Shown: positions 21,066-32,231 of the stretch, one piece after another
Layout of the letters: each line of letters begins with the position of its first letter
How positions within the stretch are numbered: position 1 is the first letter of the stretch
Notes under the pieces: generated by a model
What the model was told of the DNA's origin: nothing
The model's database searches: none
Seen by the model: only the letters and a program-made list of their open reading frames with translations
From: Limanda limanda
Lineage: Eukaryota; Chordata; Actinopteri; Pleuronectiformes; Pleuronectidae
Direction of reading: 5' to 3'
Length of the DNA: 64,000 bases
NCBI RefSeq assembly: GCF_963576545.1
Contig: NC_083638.1
Location: 28,927,900-28,991,899 of the forward strand
Position numbers and translations under genes: made by a program

Positions 21066-23813
21066 CAAAAATGCTGATGCAAAATACAGGAAATTCACCC
21101 TTTACTGTATGTGTTTTACTGTTATTAAATAAAAACCATAATCTTTGCAAGCAATGGTAAAGATCAAATTTATTTTAACTATGTTCTCTCAAACAGTCAG
21201 ACAACAGCATATGTGACGGCAACAAGTATCAAATGTCTATAATAAAGGTAAAGCAACATGATTGCTGTTGTGTCCCTTATTTTATCTTTTGATTGTCAAA
21301 ATGGAGCGAACATTTTTTCTTGCACAAATTTACAATCCCTCAGCATATGTGAAGGACTTCTGACATTTTTTGGGACTTTCATCCAAGTACTGGGAATAGG
21401 ACTCTGTTCCATACTTCCTCTTACGCTATTAGTTTCCATTTTTCTGAAGGATAAGAAAATGCCCCCTAACAAAACGTACTCAGGGTAACATGACAACAAT
21501 AAAACGAATCTTCAAAATATAACTAAATATGTCACAAATTCAAGGGAATGCAGTTATAGGACACAAGAACACATGTAGCTGAACAATTCTTTGATCACAA
21601 ACAAAAGATCTGGAATTGAAATTTGTGTATCTGTATAAATGTCCAGTATGTGATCATAGAGTAAAGACAGAGGATGCATCTCCACTTCCTTTCTCTACAC
21701 AGAAATGACACCAAAATATCCCTAATACAAACACTGCAACTTTGCGATGATGACATCGTTTGGAACTTAAGTCTATGCACTAGCGCTTGAGGGATGGAGC
21801 CGCAGTATCGAGGTCCATCTTATACATTTCATCAAAAAATCGTGAGTCAGTGTCATCTGTCAAGTTTCCCATGTTTTCATAGCATCAAATAACTAATTAA
21901 AACCAAACTTCCCAGGAAGGAGCACTTGAACAGACATCATTGCCATTACAAATATCTACATCAGAAGCCCTTTTTGAGAAAATGTATTTGATGTGGAATT
22001 ATATTTAAAATTTAGTCCATGTCCCATCCACCAACATTGAGGAGGCAGGATTCATGCCCTTTACTGCAGCCAGCCACAAGGGAGCAATCAACACCCTTTT
22101 CCTTCATATTTTTGGATTTGTCCTGTGGACCGTCTTTATAAACTGTCTGTGAATATGATGCATACTGTACCACTGAACTGAAATCTTAAATGACTACGAC
22201 TAAGAGCACTTGGCTGTAATACAAATACCTGAAGCAATCTTAAGGTTAAAGTTTTGTTTTAATGTTACAAAACTAAAAATTTTAAAAACATATTTGCCAA
22301 GTATTTGCCAAGGTCAGATCAACGTGGGAACAAGACTCTTTGATAATGTTATATTTCTACGGTACATTACCAGGACCTTTAATAGACTTTACTATCAATT
22401 TAGATCTGTATTAAATGTTTGATTGTGTAATTGGCTCATGATCAAATTTGCAATGCAAAGCTAAAGTCTCTATGTGTGTCTGTGAATCTAAAGAAAATAG
22501 AGACAATTCAAAAAACTGCTTGGGACATTTTGCCAGCCACTTTTGACACGGTCCCTAACATCAGCTCATCATTTTTCCATCTACTATCAAACCCCACAGG
22601 TGTGCAGGCTTCAGCCCTGCATGACGACGCAAAAATAACATGTGTGTAAGATCAGTGAAGTTCCCCTGATCTTTACTATTGCACCTTCAGATAGTCAAAC
22701 AACCCCCTTATCCTTTGGAGCCCCTCAACATCTAAACAGTTGATTGACTACAATCTTTTTTTTTTATGGATAGTTCTCTTTATTAACCCTGTATAAAGAA
22801 AACCCCTTGTCTCCTCTTCCCCCCCACTAACCAGAAATGGAGCCAAAATATCCCAGATATGAACACTGCAATCTTGCGTAGTTGGAGCCAGTGTCTGAAA
22901 GTAGCGATTGGAGGATCAAGCCAAGGTAACGAGGTCCTGCAGACTCGCGCTCAACCAATTGTGGGTCAGTCTCAGCAAATGATCTCTGACCACATTTTCT
23001 ATAGCATCATTAGCATTGTGTGGTATAAAATACGCAAATGACAGAAAACATCTTCGAGAAATATGTATTTGATGTGTACTTTGCGTTTTTAGTTTTTGTC
23101 CACGTTCCATACACTAACATGGAACAGGCAGGATTTATGACCTATGCTAAGGCCACTTTTTTGGAACTTGAATATTTAGCTCTGTGACTCAAGTGTAATA
23201 AATGAGGCACAATCTGAGGCTACCTAACTTCCCCTCTGCGTTTTTAGCCTGTTTGTTTATATTTTGTCAAGTCATCATTTCATTTTAAAGCTTCTTTGAC
23301 TCCTAGTGCTTTATTTCCGCATAGTTTGTTTTATTCCTTAAAAGGCCTATGATCAACTGATAATGCAACAATGACAGAGCCAATTTTACCATTATTCTAC
23401 AGGGATTTTTTTTTTTTAACCATAAGGTCAATTAACATCAGGTAACCTGCCTCCTTAAAGTGATTTCATTTTTAATTGCAAAAGAGTATGGATGGTGTCT
23501 GTGTGAGAAGAACGTAAGAGATTACGTTTGTGCCAAAGGTCGTTTCAATGGGAATACATATATTTATCACTCAGTTAAAATTTGTCATGCTTCTTCTTAA
23601 ATAATAGAAGATCCTATTGGTACAAGTTCATTCTTCAACAAGTATTAAGCTTTAAAAAGTGTCACCTGTGTTGATCCACCTACTGACCAGAGATAACAAA
23701 CTATGTTGAAACACTGGGTTTGTCAGTGGAGTCCTCCCTTCGAAGGTTTATTTAGGCCTAACATTGTGGACCCCAGCCCATAATAATCCTGCAGACACAC
23801 CTGTAGAGGAGAG
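21066..23813 (+). repeat. array spacer 6
   Basis: GCCAGCCAC type (near 22531), pairing with spacer 2 by TGTGGTATAAAAT near 23021. It has a private rearrangement near 22290-22312, where TATTTGCCAAG is doubled and replaces the GTTGTTTATCAAAAG found in the other spacers. This copy also has GTCATCTGTCAAG near 21852 where others have GTCAGCTGTCAAG. Non-coding. Confidence 0.85.
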
Positions 23814-23820
23814 TATAAAG
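23814..23820 (+). promoter_or_regulatory. TATA box, HCE copy 7
   Basis: TATAAAG, followed by T as in copies 1 and 3, lies 93 bp before the ATG. Confidence 0.75.
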
Positions 23821-23906
23821 TGCCTGGACAGCACTGAGTCAAACAGAAAGCATCAGGAGTGTCTCCATTCCACAGAAGCTCCACAGCCTCCACACCCACC
23901 CTGAAG

Positions 23907-24785
23907 ATGACTCCCAGTGTCAGCCTACTGCTGCTGCTCCTGCTCGGCCTCTCTCAGGCTCATCCTCTTCAGGAGGAGGGAGTTGAAGAAGATGTTCCCG
24001 AGGACACCATGGACATCACCAACATGATTCTGACCTCAAACAACGCCATAGATGAGATACAAGAGGAGGAACTTGAAGAAGAGGTTCCCGAGGGCAGCAT
24101 GGACATCACCACCAGGATTCTGACCTCAAACAACGCCACAGATGAGCTCCTGCTGGAAGGAGACATGCTTGCTCCGAGAACCAGGAACGCCATGAGGTGC
24201 TGGTCCCAGAAATGCCTGTGGAAGAAATCCTCCAACGGTCAGGTGGTGATCCCCTTCACCATGAGCAGAGAGTTCAGCAGCATGGAGAGGCAGAAGATCG
24301 ACCGTGCCATGAAATCCTTCCAGGGCAGGACCTGCATCCGCTTTGTCCCCCGTCAGAACCAGTACGACTACATCAGCATCGAGAACAGAGGCGGATGTTT
24401 CTCCTCTCTGGGCAGAGTGGGAGGCAGACAGGTGCTCTCTCTCAACAAGCGGGGCTGTGTCTACTACGGAATCATCCAGCACGAATTCAACCACGCTCTG
24501 GGCTTCCAGCACGAGCAGACCAGGAGCGACCGCGACAGCTACGTCAGGATCAACTGGGCGAACATCAACCAGCGGATGGCCTACAACTTCTACAAGTCGA
24601 ACACCAACAACCTGAACACTCCCTACGACTACTCCTCCATCATGCACTACGGAAAAACAGCCTTCTCCATCCAGCGGGGGAGGGACAGCATCACCCCCAT
24701 CCCCAACGCCAACGTCCGGATCGGCCAGAGGCAGGGCATGTCCTACTGGGACATCATGAGGATCAACAGGCTCTATAGCTGCTAA
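23907..24785 (+). CDS. hce: high choriolytic enzyme-like hatching astacin protease, copy 7
   Basis: Intronless, 292 aa, protein identical to copies 1, 2, 3 and 12. The zinc helix is encoded at 24480-24515 and AATAAA is at 24848-24853. The 5' leader has a private change (CTCCATTCCAC for CTCCTCTCCAC) and the 3' UTR has ATGCCTATGC for ATGCTGATGC. The upstream region matches copy 3, making this the start of the second block. Confidence 0.95.
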   Translation: MTPSVSLLLLLLLGLSQAHPLQEEGVEEDVPEDTMDITNMILTSNNAIDEIQEEELEEEVPEGSMDITTRILTSNNATDELLLEGDMLAPRTRNAMRCWSQKCLWKKSSNGQVVIPFTMSREFSSMERQKIDRAMKSFQGRTCIRFVPRQNQYDYISIENRGGCFSSLGRVGGRQVLSLNKRGCVYYGIIQHEFNHALGFQHEQTRSDRDSYVRINWANINQRMAYNFYKSNTNNLNTPYDYSSIMHYGKTAFSIQRGRDSITPIPNANVRIGQRQGMSYWDIMRINRLYSC

Positions 24786-27536
24786 CAAAAATGCCTATGC
24801 AAAATACAGGAAATTCACCCTTTACTGTATGTGTTTTACTGTTATTAAATAAAAACCATAATCTTTGCAAGCAATGGTAAAGATCAAATTTATTTTAACT
24901 ATGTTCTCTCAAACAGTCAGACAACAGCATATGTGACGGCAACAAGTATCAAATGTCTATAATAAAGGTAAAGCAACATGATTGCTGTTGTGTCCCTTAT
25001 TTTATCTTTTGATTGTCAAAATGGAGGGAACATTTTTTCTTGCACAAATTTACAATCCCTCAGCATATGTGAAGGACTTCTGACATTTTTTGGGACTATC
25101 ATCCAAGTACTGGGAATAGGACTCTGTTCCATACTTCCTCTTACGCTATTAGTTTCCATTTTTCTGAAGGATAAGAAAATGCCCCCTAACAAAACGTACT
25201 CAGGGTAACATGACAACAATAAAACGAATCTTCAAAATATAACTAAATATGTCACAAATTCAAGGGAATGCAGTTATAGGACACAAGAACACATGTAGCT
25301 GAACAATTCTTTGATCACAAACAAAAGATCTGGAATTGAAATTTGTGTATCTGTATAAATGTCCAGTATGTGATCATAGAGTAAAGACAGAGGATGCATC
25401 TCCACTTCCTTTCTCTACACAGAAATGACACCAAAATATCCCTAATACAAACACTGCAACTTTGCGATGATGACATCGTTTGGAACTTAAGTCTATGCAC
25501 TAGCGCTTGAGGGATGGAGCCGCAGTATCGAGGTCCATCTTATACATTTCATCAAAAAATCGTGAGTCAGTGTCAGCTGTCAAGTTTCCCATGTTTTCAT
25601 AGCATCAAATAACTAATTAAAACCAAACTTCCCAGGAAGGAGCACTTGAAAAGACATCATTGCCATTACAAATATCTACATCAGAAGCCCTTTTTGAGAA
25701 AATGTATTTGATGTGGAATTATATTTAAAATTTAGTCCATGTCCCATCCACCAACATTGAGGAGGCAGGATTCATGCCCTTTACTGCAGCCAGCCACAAG
25801 GGAGCAATCAACACCCTTTTCCTTCATATTTTTGGATTTGTCCTGTGGACCGTCTTTATAAACTGTCTGTGAATATGATGCATACTGTACCACTGAACTG
25901 AAATCTTAAATGACTACGACTAAGAGCACTTGGCTGTAATACAAATACCTGAAGCAATCTTAAGGTTAAAGTTTTGTTTTAATGTTACAAAACTAAAAAT
26001 TTGAAAAACACATTTGCCAAGTTGTTTATCAAAAGGTCAGATCAACGTGGGAACAAGACTCTTTGATAATGTTATATTTCTACGGTACATTACCAGGACC
26101 TTTAATAGACTTTACTATCAATTTAGATCTGTATTAAATGTTTGATTGTGTAATTGGCTCATGATCAAATTTGCAATGCAAAGCTAAAGTCTCTATGTGT
26201 GTCTGTGAATCTAAAGAAAATAGAGACAATTCAAAAAACTGCTTGGGACATTTTGCCAGCCACTTTTGACACGGTCCCTAACATCAGCTCATCATTTTTC
26301 CATCTACTATCAAACCCCACAGGTGTGCAGGCTTCAGCCCTGCATGACGACGCAAAAATAACATGTGTGTAAGATCAGTGAAGTTCCCCTGATCTTTACT
26401 ATTGCACCTTCAGATAGTCAAACAACCCCCTTATCCTTTGGAGCCCCTCAACATCTAAACAGTTGATTGACTACAATCTTTTTTTTTTATGGATAGTTCT
26501 CTTTATTAACCCTGTATAAAGAAAACCCCTTGTCTCCTCTTCCCCCCCACTAACCAGAAATGGAGCCAAAATATCCCAGATATGAACACTGCAATCTTGC
26601 GTAGTTGGAGCCAGTGTCTGAAAGTAGCGATTGGAGGATCAAGCCAAGGTAACGAGGTCCTGCAGACTCGCGCTCAACCAATTGTGGGTCAGTCTCAGCA
26701 AATGATCTCTGACCACATTTTCTATAGCATCATTAGCATTGTGTGATATAAAATACGCAAATGACAGAAAACATCTTCGAGAAATATGTATTTGATGTGT
26801 ACTTTGCGTTTTTAGTTTTTGTCCACGTTCCATACACTAACATGGAACAGGCAGGATTTATGACCTATGCTAAGGCCACTTTTTTGGAACTTGAATATTT
26901 AGCTTTGTGACTCAAGTGTAATAAATGAGGCACAATCTGAGGCTACCTAACTTCCCCTCTGCGTTTTTAGCCTGTTTGTTTATATTTTGTCAAGTCATCA
27001 TTACATTTTAAAGCTTCTTTGACTCCTAGTGCTTTATTTCCGCATAGTTTGTTTTATTCCTTAAAAGGACTATGATCAACTGACAATGCAACAATGACAG
27101 AGCCACTTTTACCATTATTCTACAGGGATTTTTTTTTTTTAACCATAAGGTCAATTAACATCAGGTAACCTGCCTCCTTAAAGTGATTTCATTTTTAATT
27201 GCAAAAGAGTTAGGATGGTGTCTGTGTGAGAAGAACGTAAGAGATTACGTTTGTGCCAAAGGTCGTTTCAATGGGAATACATATATTTATCACTCAGTTA
27301 AAATTTGTCATGCTTCTTCTTAAATAATAGAAGATCCTATTGGTACAAGTTCATTCTTCAACAAGTATTAAGCTTTAAAAAGTGTCACCTGTGTTGATCC
27401 ACCTACTGACCAGAGATAACAAACTATGTTGAAACACTGGGTTTGTCAGTGGAGTCCTCCCTTCGAAGGTTTATTTAGGCCTAACATTGTGGACCCCAGC
27501 CCATAATAATCCTGCAGACACACCTGTAGAGGAGAG
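24786..27536 (+). repeat. array spacer 7
   Basis: GCCAGCCAC type (near 26255). It shares CTTGAAAAGACATC near 25646 with spacer 8 only; the others have GAACAGACATC. The tail carries AGAGTTAGGATGG like the tails of spacers 3, 8 and 9. Non-coding. Confidence 0.85.
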
Positions 27537-27543
27537 TATAAAG
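27537..27543 (+). promoter_or_regulatory. TATA box, HCE copy 8
   Basis: TATAAAG lies 93 bp before the ATG and is followed by A. Confidence 0.75.
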
Positions 27544-27629
27544 AGCCTGGACAGCACTGAGTCAAACAGAAAGCATCAGGAGTGTCTCCTCTCCACAGAA
27601 GCTCCACAGCCTCCACACCCACCCTGAAG

Positions 27630-28508
27630 ATGACTCCCAGTGTCAGCCTACTGCTGCTGCTCCTGCTCGGCCTCTCTCAGGCTCATCCTCTTCAGGAGGA
27701 GGGAGTTGAAGAAGATGTTCCCGAGGACACCATGGACATCACCAACATGATTCTGACCTCAAACAACGCCATAGATGAGATACAAGAGGAGGAACTTGAA
27801 GAAGAGGTTCCCGAGGGCAGCATGGACATCACCACCAGGATTCTGACCTCAAACAATGCCACAGATGAGCTCCTGCTGGAAGGAGACATGCTTGCTCCGA
27901 GAACCAGGAACGCCATGAGGTGCTGGTCCCAGAAATGCCTGTGGAAGAAATCCTCCAACGGTCAGGTGGTGATCCCCTTCACCATGAGCAGAGAGTTCAG
28001 CAGCATGGAGAGGCAGAAGATCGACCGTGCCATGAAATCCTTCCAGGGCAGGACCTGCATCCGCTTTGTCCCCCGTCAGAACCAGTACGACTACATCAGC
28101 ATCGAGAACAGAGGCGGATGTTTCTCCTCTCTGGGCAGAGTGGGAGGCAGACAGGTGCTCTCTCTCAACAAGCGGGGCTGTGTCTACTACGGAATCATCC
28201 AGCACGAATTCAACCACGCTCTGGGCTTCCAGCACGAGCAGACCAGGAGCGACCGCGACAGCTACGTCAGGATCAACTGGGCGAACATCAACCAGCGGAT
28301 GGCCTACAACTTCTACAAGTCGAACACCAACAACCTGAACACTCCCTACGACTACTCCTCCATCATGCACTACGGAAAAACAGCCTTCTCCATCCAGCGG
28401 GGGAGGGACAGCATCACCCCCATCCCCAACGCCAACGTCCGGATCGGCCAGAGGCAGGGCATGTCCTCCTGGGACATCATGAGGATCAACAGGCTCTATA
28501 GCTGCTAA
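27630..28508 (+). CDS. hce: high choriolytic enzyme-like hatching astacin protease, copy 8 (Y280S form)
   Basis: Intronless, 292 aa, protein identical to copies 4, 9 and 10 (Y280S, TCC at 28467-28469). It shares the synonymous AACAATGCC with copies 4 and 9. The downstream GTCCATAATAAAGG near 28679 occurs only here and after copy 9, so copies 8 and 9 are the youngest adjacent duplication in the array. The zinc helix is encoded at 28203-28238 and AATAAA is at 28571-28576. Confidence 0.95.
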   Translation: MTPSVSLLLLLLLGLSQAHPLQEEGVEEDVPEDTMDITNMILTSNNAIDEIQEEELEEEVPEGSMDITTRILTSNNATDELLLEGDMLAPRTRNAMRCWSQKCLWKKSSNGQVVIPFTMSREFSSMERQKIDRAMKSFQGRTCIRFVPRQNQYDYISIENRGGCFSSLGRVGGRQVLSLNKRGCVYYGIIQHEFNHALGFQHEQTRSDRDSYVRINWANINQRMAYNFYKSNTNNLNTPYDYSSIMHYGKTAFSIQRGRDSITPIPNANVRIGQRQGMSSWDIMRINRLYSC

Positions 28509-31259
28509 CAAAAATGCTGATGCAAATTACAGGAAATTCACCCTTTACTGTATGTGTTTTACTGTTATTAAATAAAAACCATAATCTTTGCAAGCAATGG
28601 TAAAGATCAAATTTATTTTAACTATGTTCTCTCAAACAGTCAGACAACAGCATATGTGACGGCAACAAGTATCAAATGTCCATAATAAAGGTAAAGCAAC
28701 ATGATTGCTGTTGTGTCCCTTATTTTATCTTTTGATTGTCAAAATGGAGCGAACATTTTTTCTTGCACAAATTTACAATCCCTCAGCATATGTGAAGGAC
28801 TTCTGACATTTTTTGGGACTTTCATCCAAGTACTGGGAATAGGACTCTGTTCCATACTTCCTCTTACGCTATTAGTTTCCATTTTTCTGAAGGATAAGAA
28901 AATGCCCCCTAACAAAACGTACTCAGGGTAACATGACAACAATAAAACGAATCTTCAAAATATAACTAAATATGTCACAAATTCAACGGAATGCAGTTAT
29001 AGGACACAAGAACACATGTAGCTGAACAATTCTTTGATCACAAACAAAAGATCTGGAATTGAAATTTGTGTATCTGTATAAATGTCCAGTATGTGATCAT
29101 AGAGTAAAGACAGAGGATGCATCTCCACTTCCTTTCTCTACACAGAAATGACACCAAAATATCCCTAATACAAACACTGCAACTTTGCGATGATGACATC
29201 GTTTGGAACTTAAGTCTATGCACTAGCGCTTGAGGGATGGAGCCGCAGTATCGAGGTCCATCTTATACATTTCATCAAAAAATCGTGAGTCAGTGTCAGC
29301 TGTCAAGTTTCCCATGTTTTCATAGCATCAAATAACTAATTAAAACCAAACTTCCCAGGAAGGAGCACTTGAAAAGACATCATTGCCATTACAAATATCT
29401 ACATCAGAAGCCCTTTTTGAGAAAATGTATTTGATGTGGAATTATATTTAAAATTTAGTCCATGTCCCATCCACCAACATTGAGGAGGCAGGATTCATGC
29501 CCTTTACTGCAGCCAGCCACAAGGGAGCAATCAACACCCTTTTCCTTCATATTTTTGGATTTGTCCTGTGGACCGTCTTTATAAACTGTCTGTGAATATG
29601 ATGCATACTGTACCACTGAACTGAAATCTTAAATGACTACGACTAAGAGCACTTGGCTGTAATACAAATACCTGAAGCAATCTTAAGGTTAAAGTTTTGT
29701 TTTAATGTTACAAAACTAAAAATTTGAAAAACACATTTGCCAAGTTGTTTATCAAAAGGTCAGATCAACGTGGGAACAAGACTCTTTGATAATGTTATAT
29801 TTCTACGGTACATTACCAGGACCTTTAATAGACTTTACTATCAATTTAGATCTGTATTAAATGTTTGATTGTGTAATTGGCTCATGATCAAATTTGCAAT
29901 GCAAAGCTAAAGTCTCTATGTGTGTCTGTGAATCTAAAGAAAATAGAGACAATTCAAAAAACTGCTTGGGACATTTTGCCAGCCACTTTTGACACGGTCC
30001 CTAACATCAGCTCATCATTTTTCCATCTACTATCAAACCCCACAGGTGTGCAGGCTTCAGCCCTGCATGACGACGCAAAAATAACATGTGTGTAAGATCA
30101 GTGAAGTTCCCCTGATCTTTACTATTGCACCTTCAGATAGTCAAACAACCCCCTTATCCTTTGGAGCCCCTCAACATCTAAACAGTTGATTGACTACAAT
30201 CTTTTTTTTTTATGGATAGTTCTCTTTATTAACCCTGTATAAAGAAAACCCCTTGTCTCCTCTTCCCCCCCACTAACCACAAATGGAGCCAAAATATCCC
30301 AGATATGAACACTGCAATCTTGCGTAGTTGGAGCCAGTGTCTGAAAGTAGCGATTGGAGGATCAAGCCAAGGTAACGAGGTCCTGCAGACTCGCGCTCAA
30401 CCAATTGTGGGTCAGTCTCAGCAAATGATCTCTGACCACATTTTCTATAGCATCATTAGCATTGTGTGATATAAAATACGCAAATGACAGAAAACATCTT
30501 CGAGAAATATGTATTTGATGTGTACTTTGCGTTTTTACTTTTTGTCCACGTTCCATACACTAACATGGAACAGGCAGGATTTATGACCTATGCTAAGGCC
30601 ACTTTTTTGGAACTTGAATATTTAGCTCTGTGACTCAAGTGTAATAAATGAGGCACAATCTGAGGCTACCTAACTTCCCCTCTGCGTTTTTAGCCTGTTT
30701 GTTTATATTTTGTCAAGTCATCATTACATTTTAAAGCTTCTTTGACTCCTAGTGCTTTATTTCCGCATAGTTTGTTTTATTCCTTAAAAGGACTATGATC
30801 AACTGACAATGCAACAATGACAGAGCCACTTTTACCATTATTCTACAGGGATTTTTTTTTTTTAACCATAAGGTCAATTAACATCAGGTAACCTGCCTCC
30901 TTAAAGTGATTTCATTTTTAATTGCAAAAGAGTTAGGATGGTGTCTGTGTGAGAAGAACGTAAGAGATTACGTTTGTGCCAAAGGTCGTTTCAATGGGAA
31001 AACATATATTTATCACTCAGTTAAAATTTGTCATGCTTCTTCTTAAATAATAGAAGATCCTATTGGTACAAGTTCATTCTTCAACAAGTATTAAGCTTTA
31101 AAAAGTGTCACCTGTGTTGATCCACCTACTGACCAGAGATAACAAACTATGTTGAAACACTGGGTTTGTCAGTGGAGTCCTCCCTTCGAAGGTTTATTTA
31201 GGCCTAACATTGTGGACCCCAGCCCATAATAATCCTGCAGACACACCTGTAGAGGAGAG
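28509..31259 (+). repeat. array spacer 8
   Basis: GCCAGCCAC type (near 29978), with GAAAAGACATC near 29371 as in spacer 7, supporting a tandem duplication of one unit here. Private changes include AATTCAACGGAATG near 28980, TAACCACAAATGG near 30274 and GGGAAAACATATATTT near 30996. Non-coding. Confidence 0.85.
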
Positions 31260-31266
31260 TATAAAG
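31260..31266 (+). promoter_or_regulatory. TATA box, HCE copy 9
   Basis: TATAAAG lies 93 bp before the ATG and is followed by A. Confidence 0.75.
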
Positions 31267-31352
31267 AGCCTGGACAGCACTGAGTCAAACAGAAAGCATC
31301 AGGAGTGTCTCCTCTCCACAGAAGCTCCACAGCCTCCACACCCACCCTGAAG

Positions 31353-32231
31353 ATGACTCCCAGTGTCAGCCTACTGCTGCTGCTCCTGCTCGGCCTCTCT
31401 CAGGCTCATCCTCTTCAGGAGGAGGGAGTTGAAGAAGATGTTCCCGAGGACACCATGGACATCACCAACATGATTCTGACCTCAAACAACGCCATAGATG
31501 AGATACAAGAGGAGGAACTTGAAGAAGAGGTTCCCGAGGGCAGCATGGACATCACCACCAGGATTCTGACCTCAAACAATGCCACAGATGAGCTCCTGCT
31601 GGAAGGAGACATGCTTGCTCCGAGAACCAGGAACGCCATGAGGTGCTGGTCCCAGAAATGCCTGTGGAAGAAATCCTCCAACGGTCAGGTGGTGATCCCC
31701 TTCACCATGAGCAGAGAGTTCAGCAGCATGGAGAGGCAGAAGATCGACCGTGCCATGAAATCCTTCCAGGGCAGGACCTGCATCCGCTTTGTCCCCCGTC
31801 AGAACCAGTACGACTACATCAGCATCGAGAACAGAGGCGGATGTTTCTCCTCTCTGGGCAGAGTGGGAGGCAGACAGGTGCTCTCTCTCAACAAGCGGGG
31901 CTGTGTCTACTACGGAATCATCCAGCACGAATTCAACCACGCTCTGGGCTTCCAGCACGAGCAGACCAGGAGCGACCGCGACAGCTACGTCAGGATCAAC
32001 TGGGCGAACATCAACCAGCGGATGGCCTACAACTTCTACAAGTCGAACACCAACAACCTGAACACTCCCTACGACTACTCCTCCATCATGCACTACGGAA
32101 AAACAGCCTTCTCCATCCAGCGGGGGAGGGACAGCATCACCCCCATCCCCAACGCCAACGTCCGGATCGGCCAGAGGCAGGGCATGTCCTCCTGGGACAT
32201 CATGAGGATCAACAGGCTCTATAGCTGCTAA
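31353..32231 (+). CDS. hce: high choriolytic enzyme-like hatching astacin protease, copy 9 (Y280S form)
   Basis: Intronless, 292 aa, same protein as copies 4, 8 and 10 (Y280S, TCC at 32190-32192). Upstream and coding markers tie it to copy 8, while the spacer after it matches the spacer after copy 4. It therefore sits at the seam where the extra unit was added. The zinc helix is encoded at 31926-31961 and AATAAA is at 32294-32299. Confidence 0.95.
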   Translation: MTPSVSLLLLLLLGLSQAHPLQEEGVEEDVPEDTMDITNMILTSNNAIDEIQEEELEEEVPEGSMDITTRILTSNNATDELLLEGDMLAPRTRNAMRCWSQKCLWKKSSNGQVVIPFTMSREFSSMERQKIDRAMKSFQGRTCIRFVPRQNQYDYISIENRGGCFSSLGRVGGRQVLSLNKRGCVYYGIIQHEFNHALGFQHEQTRSDRDSYVRINWANINQRMAYNFYKSNTNNLNTPYDYSSIMHYGKTAFSIQRGRDSITPIPNANVRIGQRQGMSSWDIMRINRLYSC

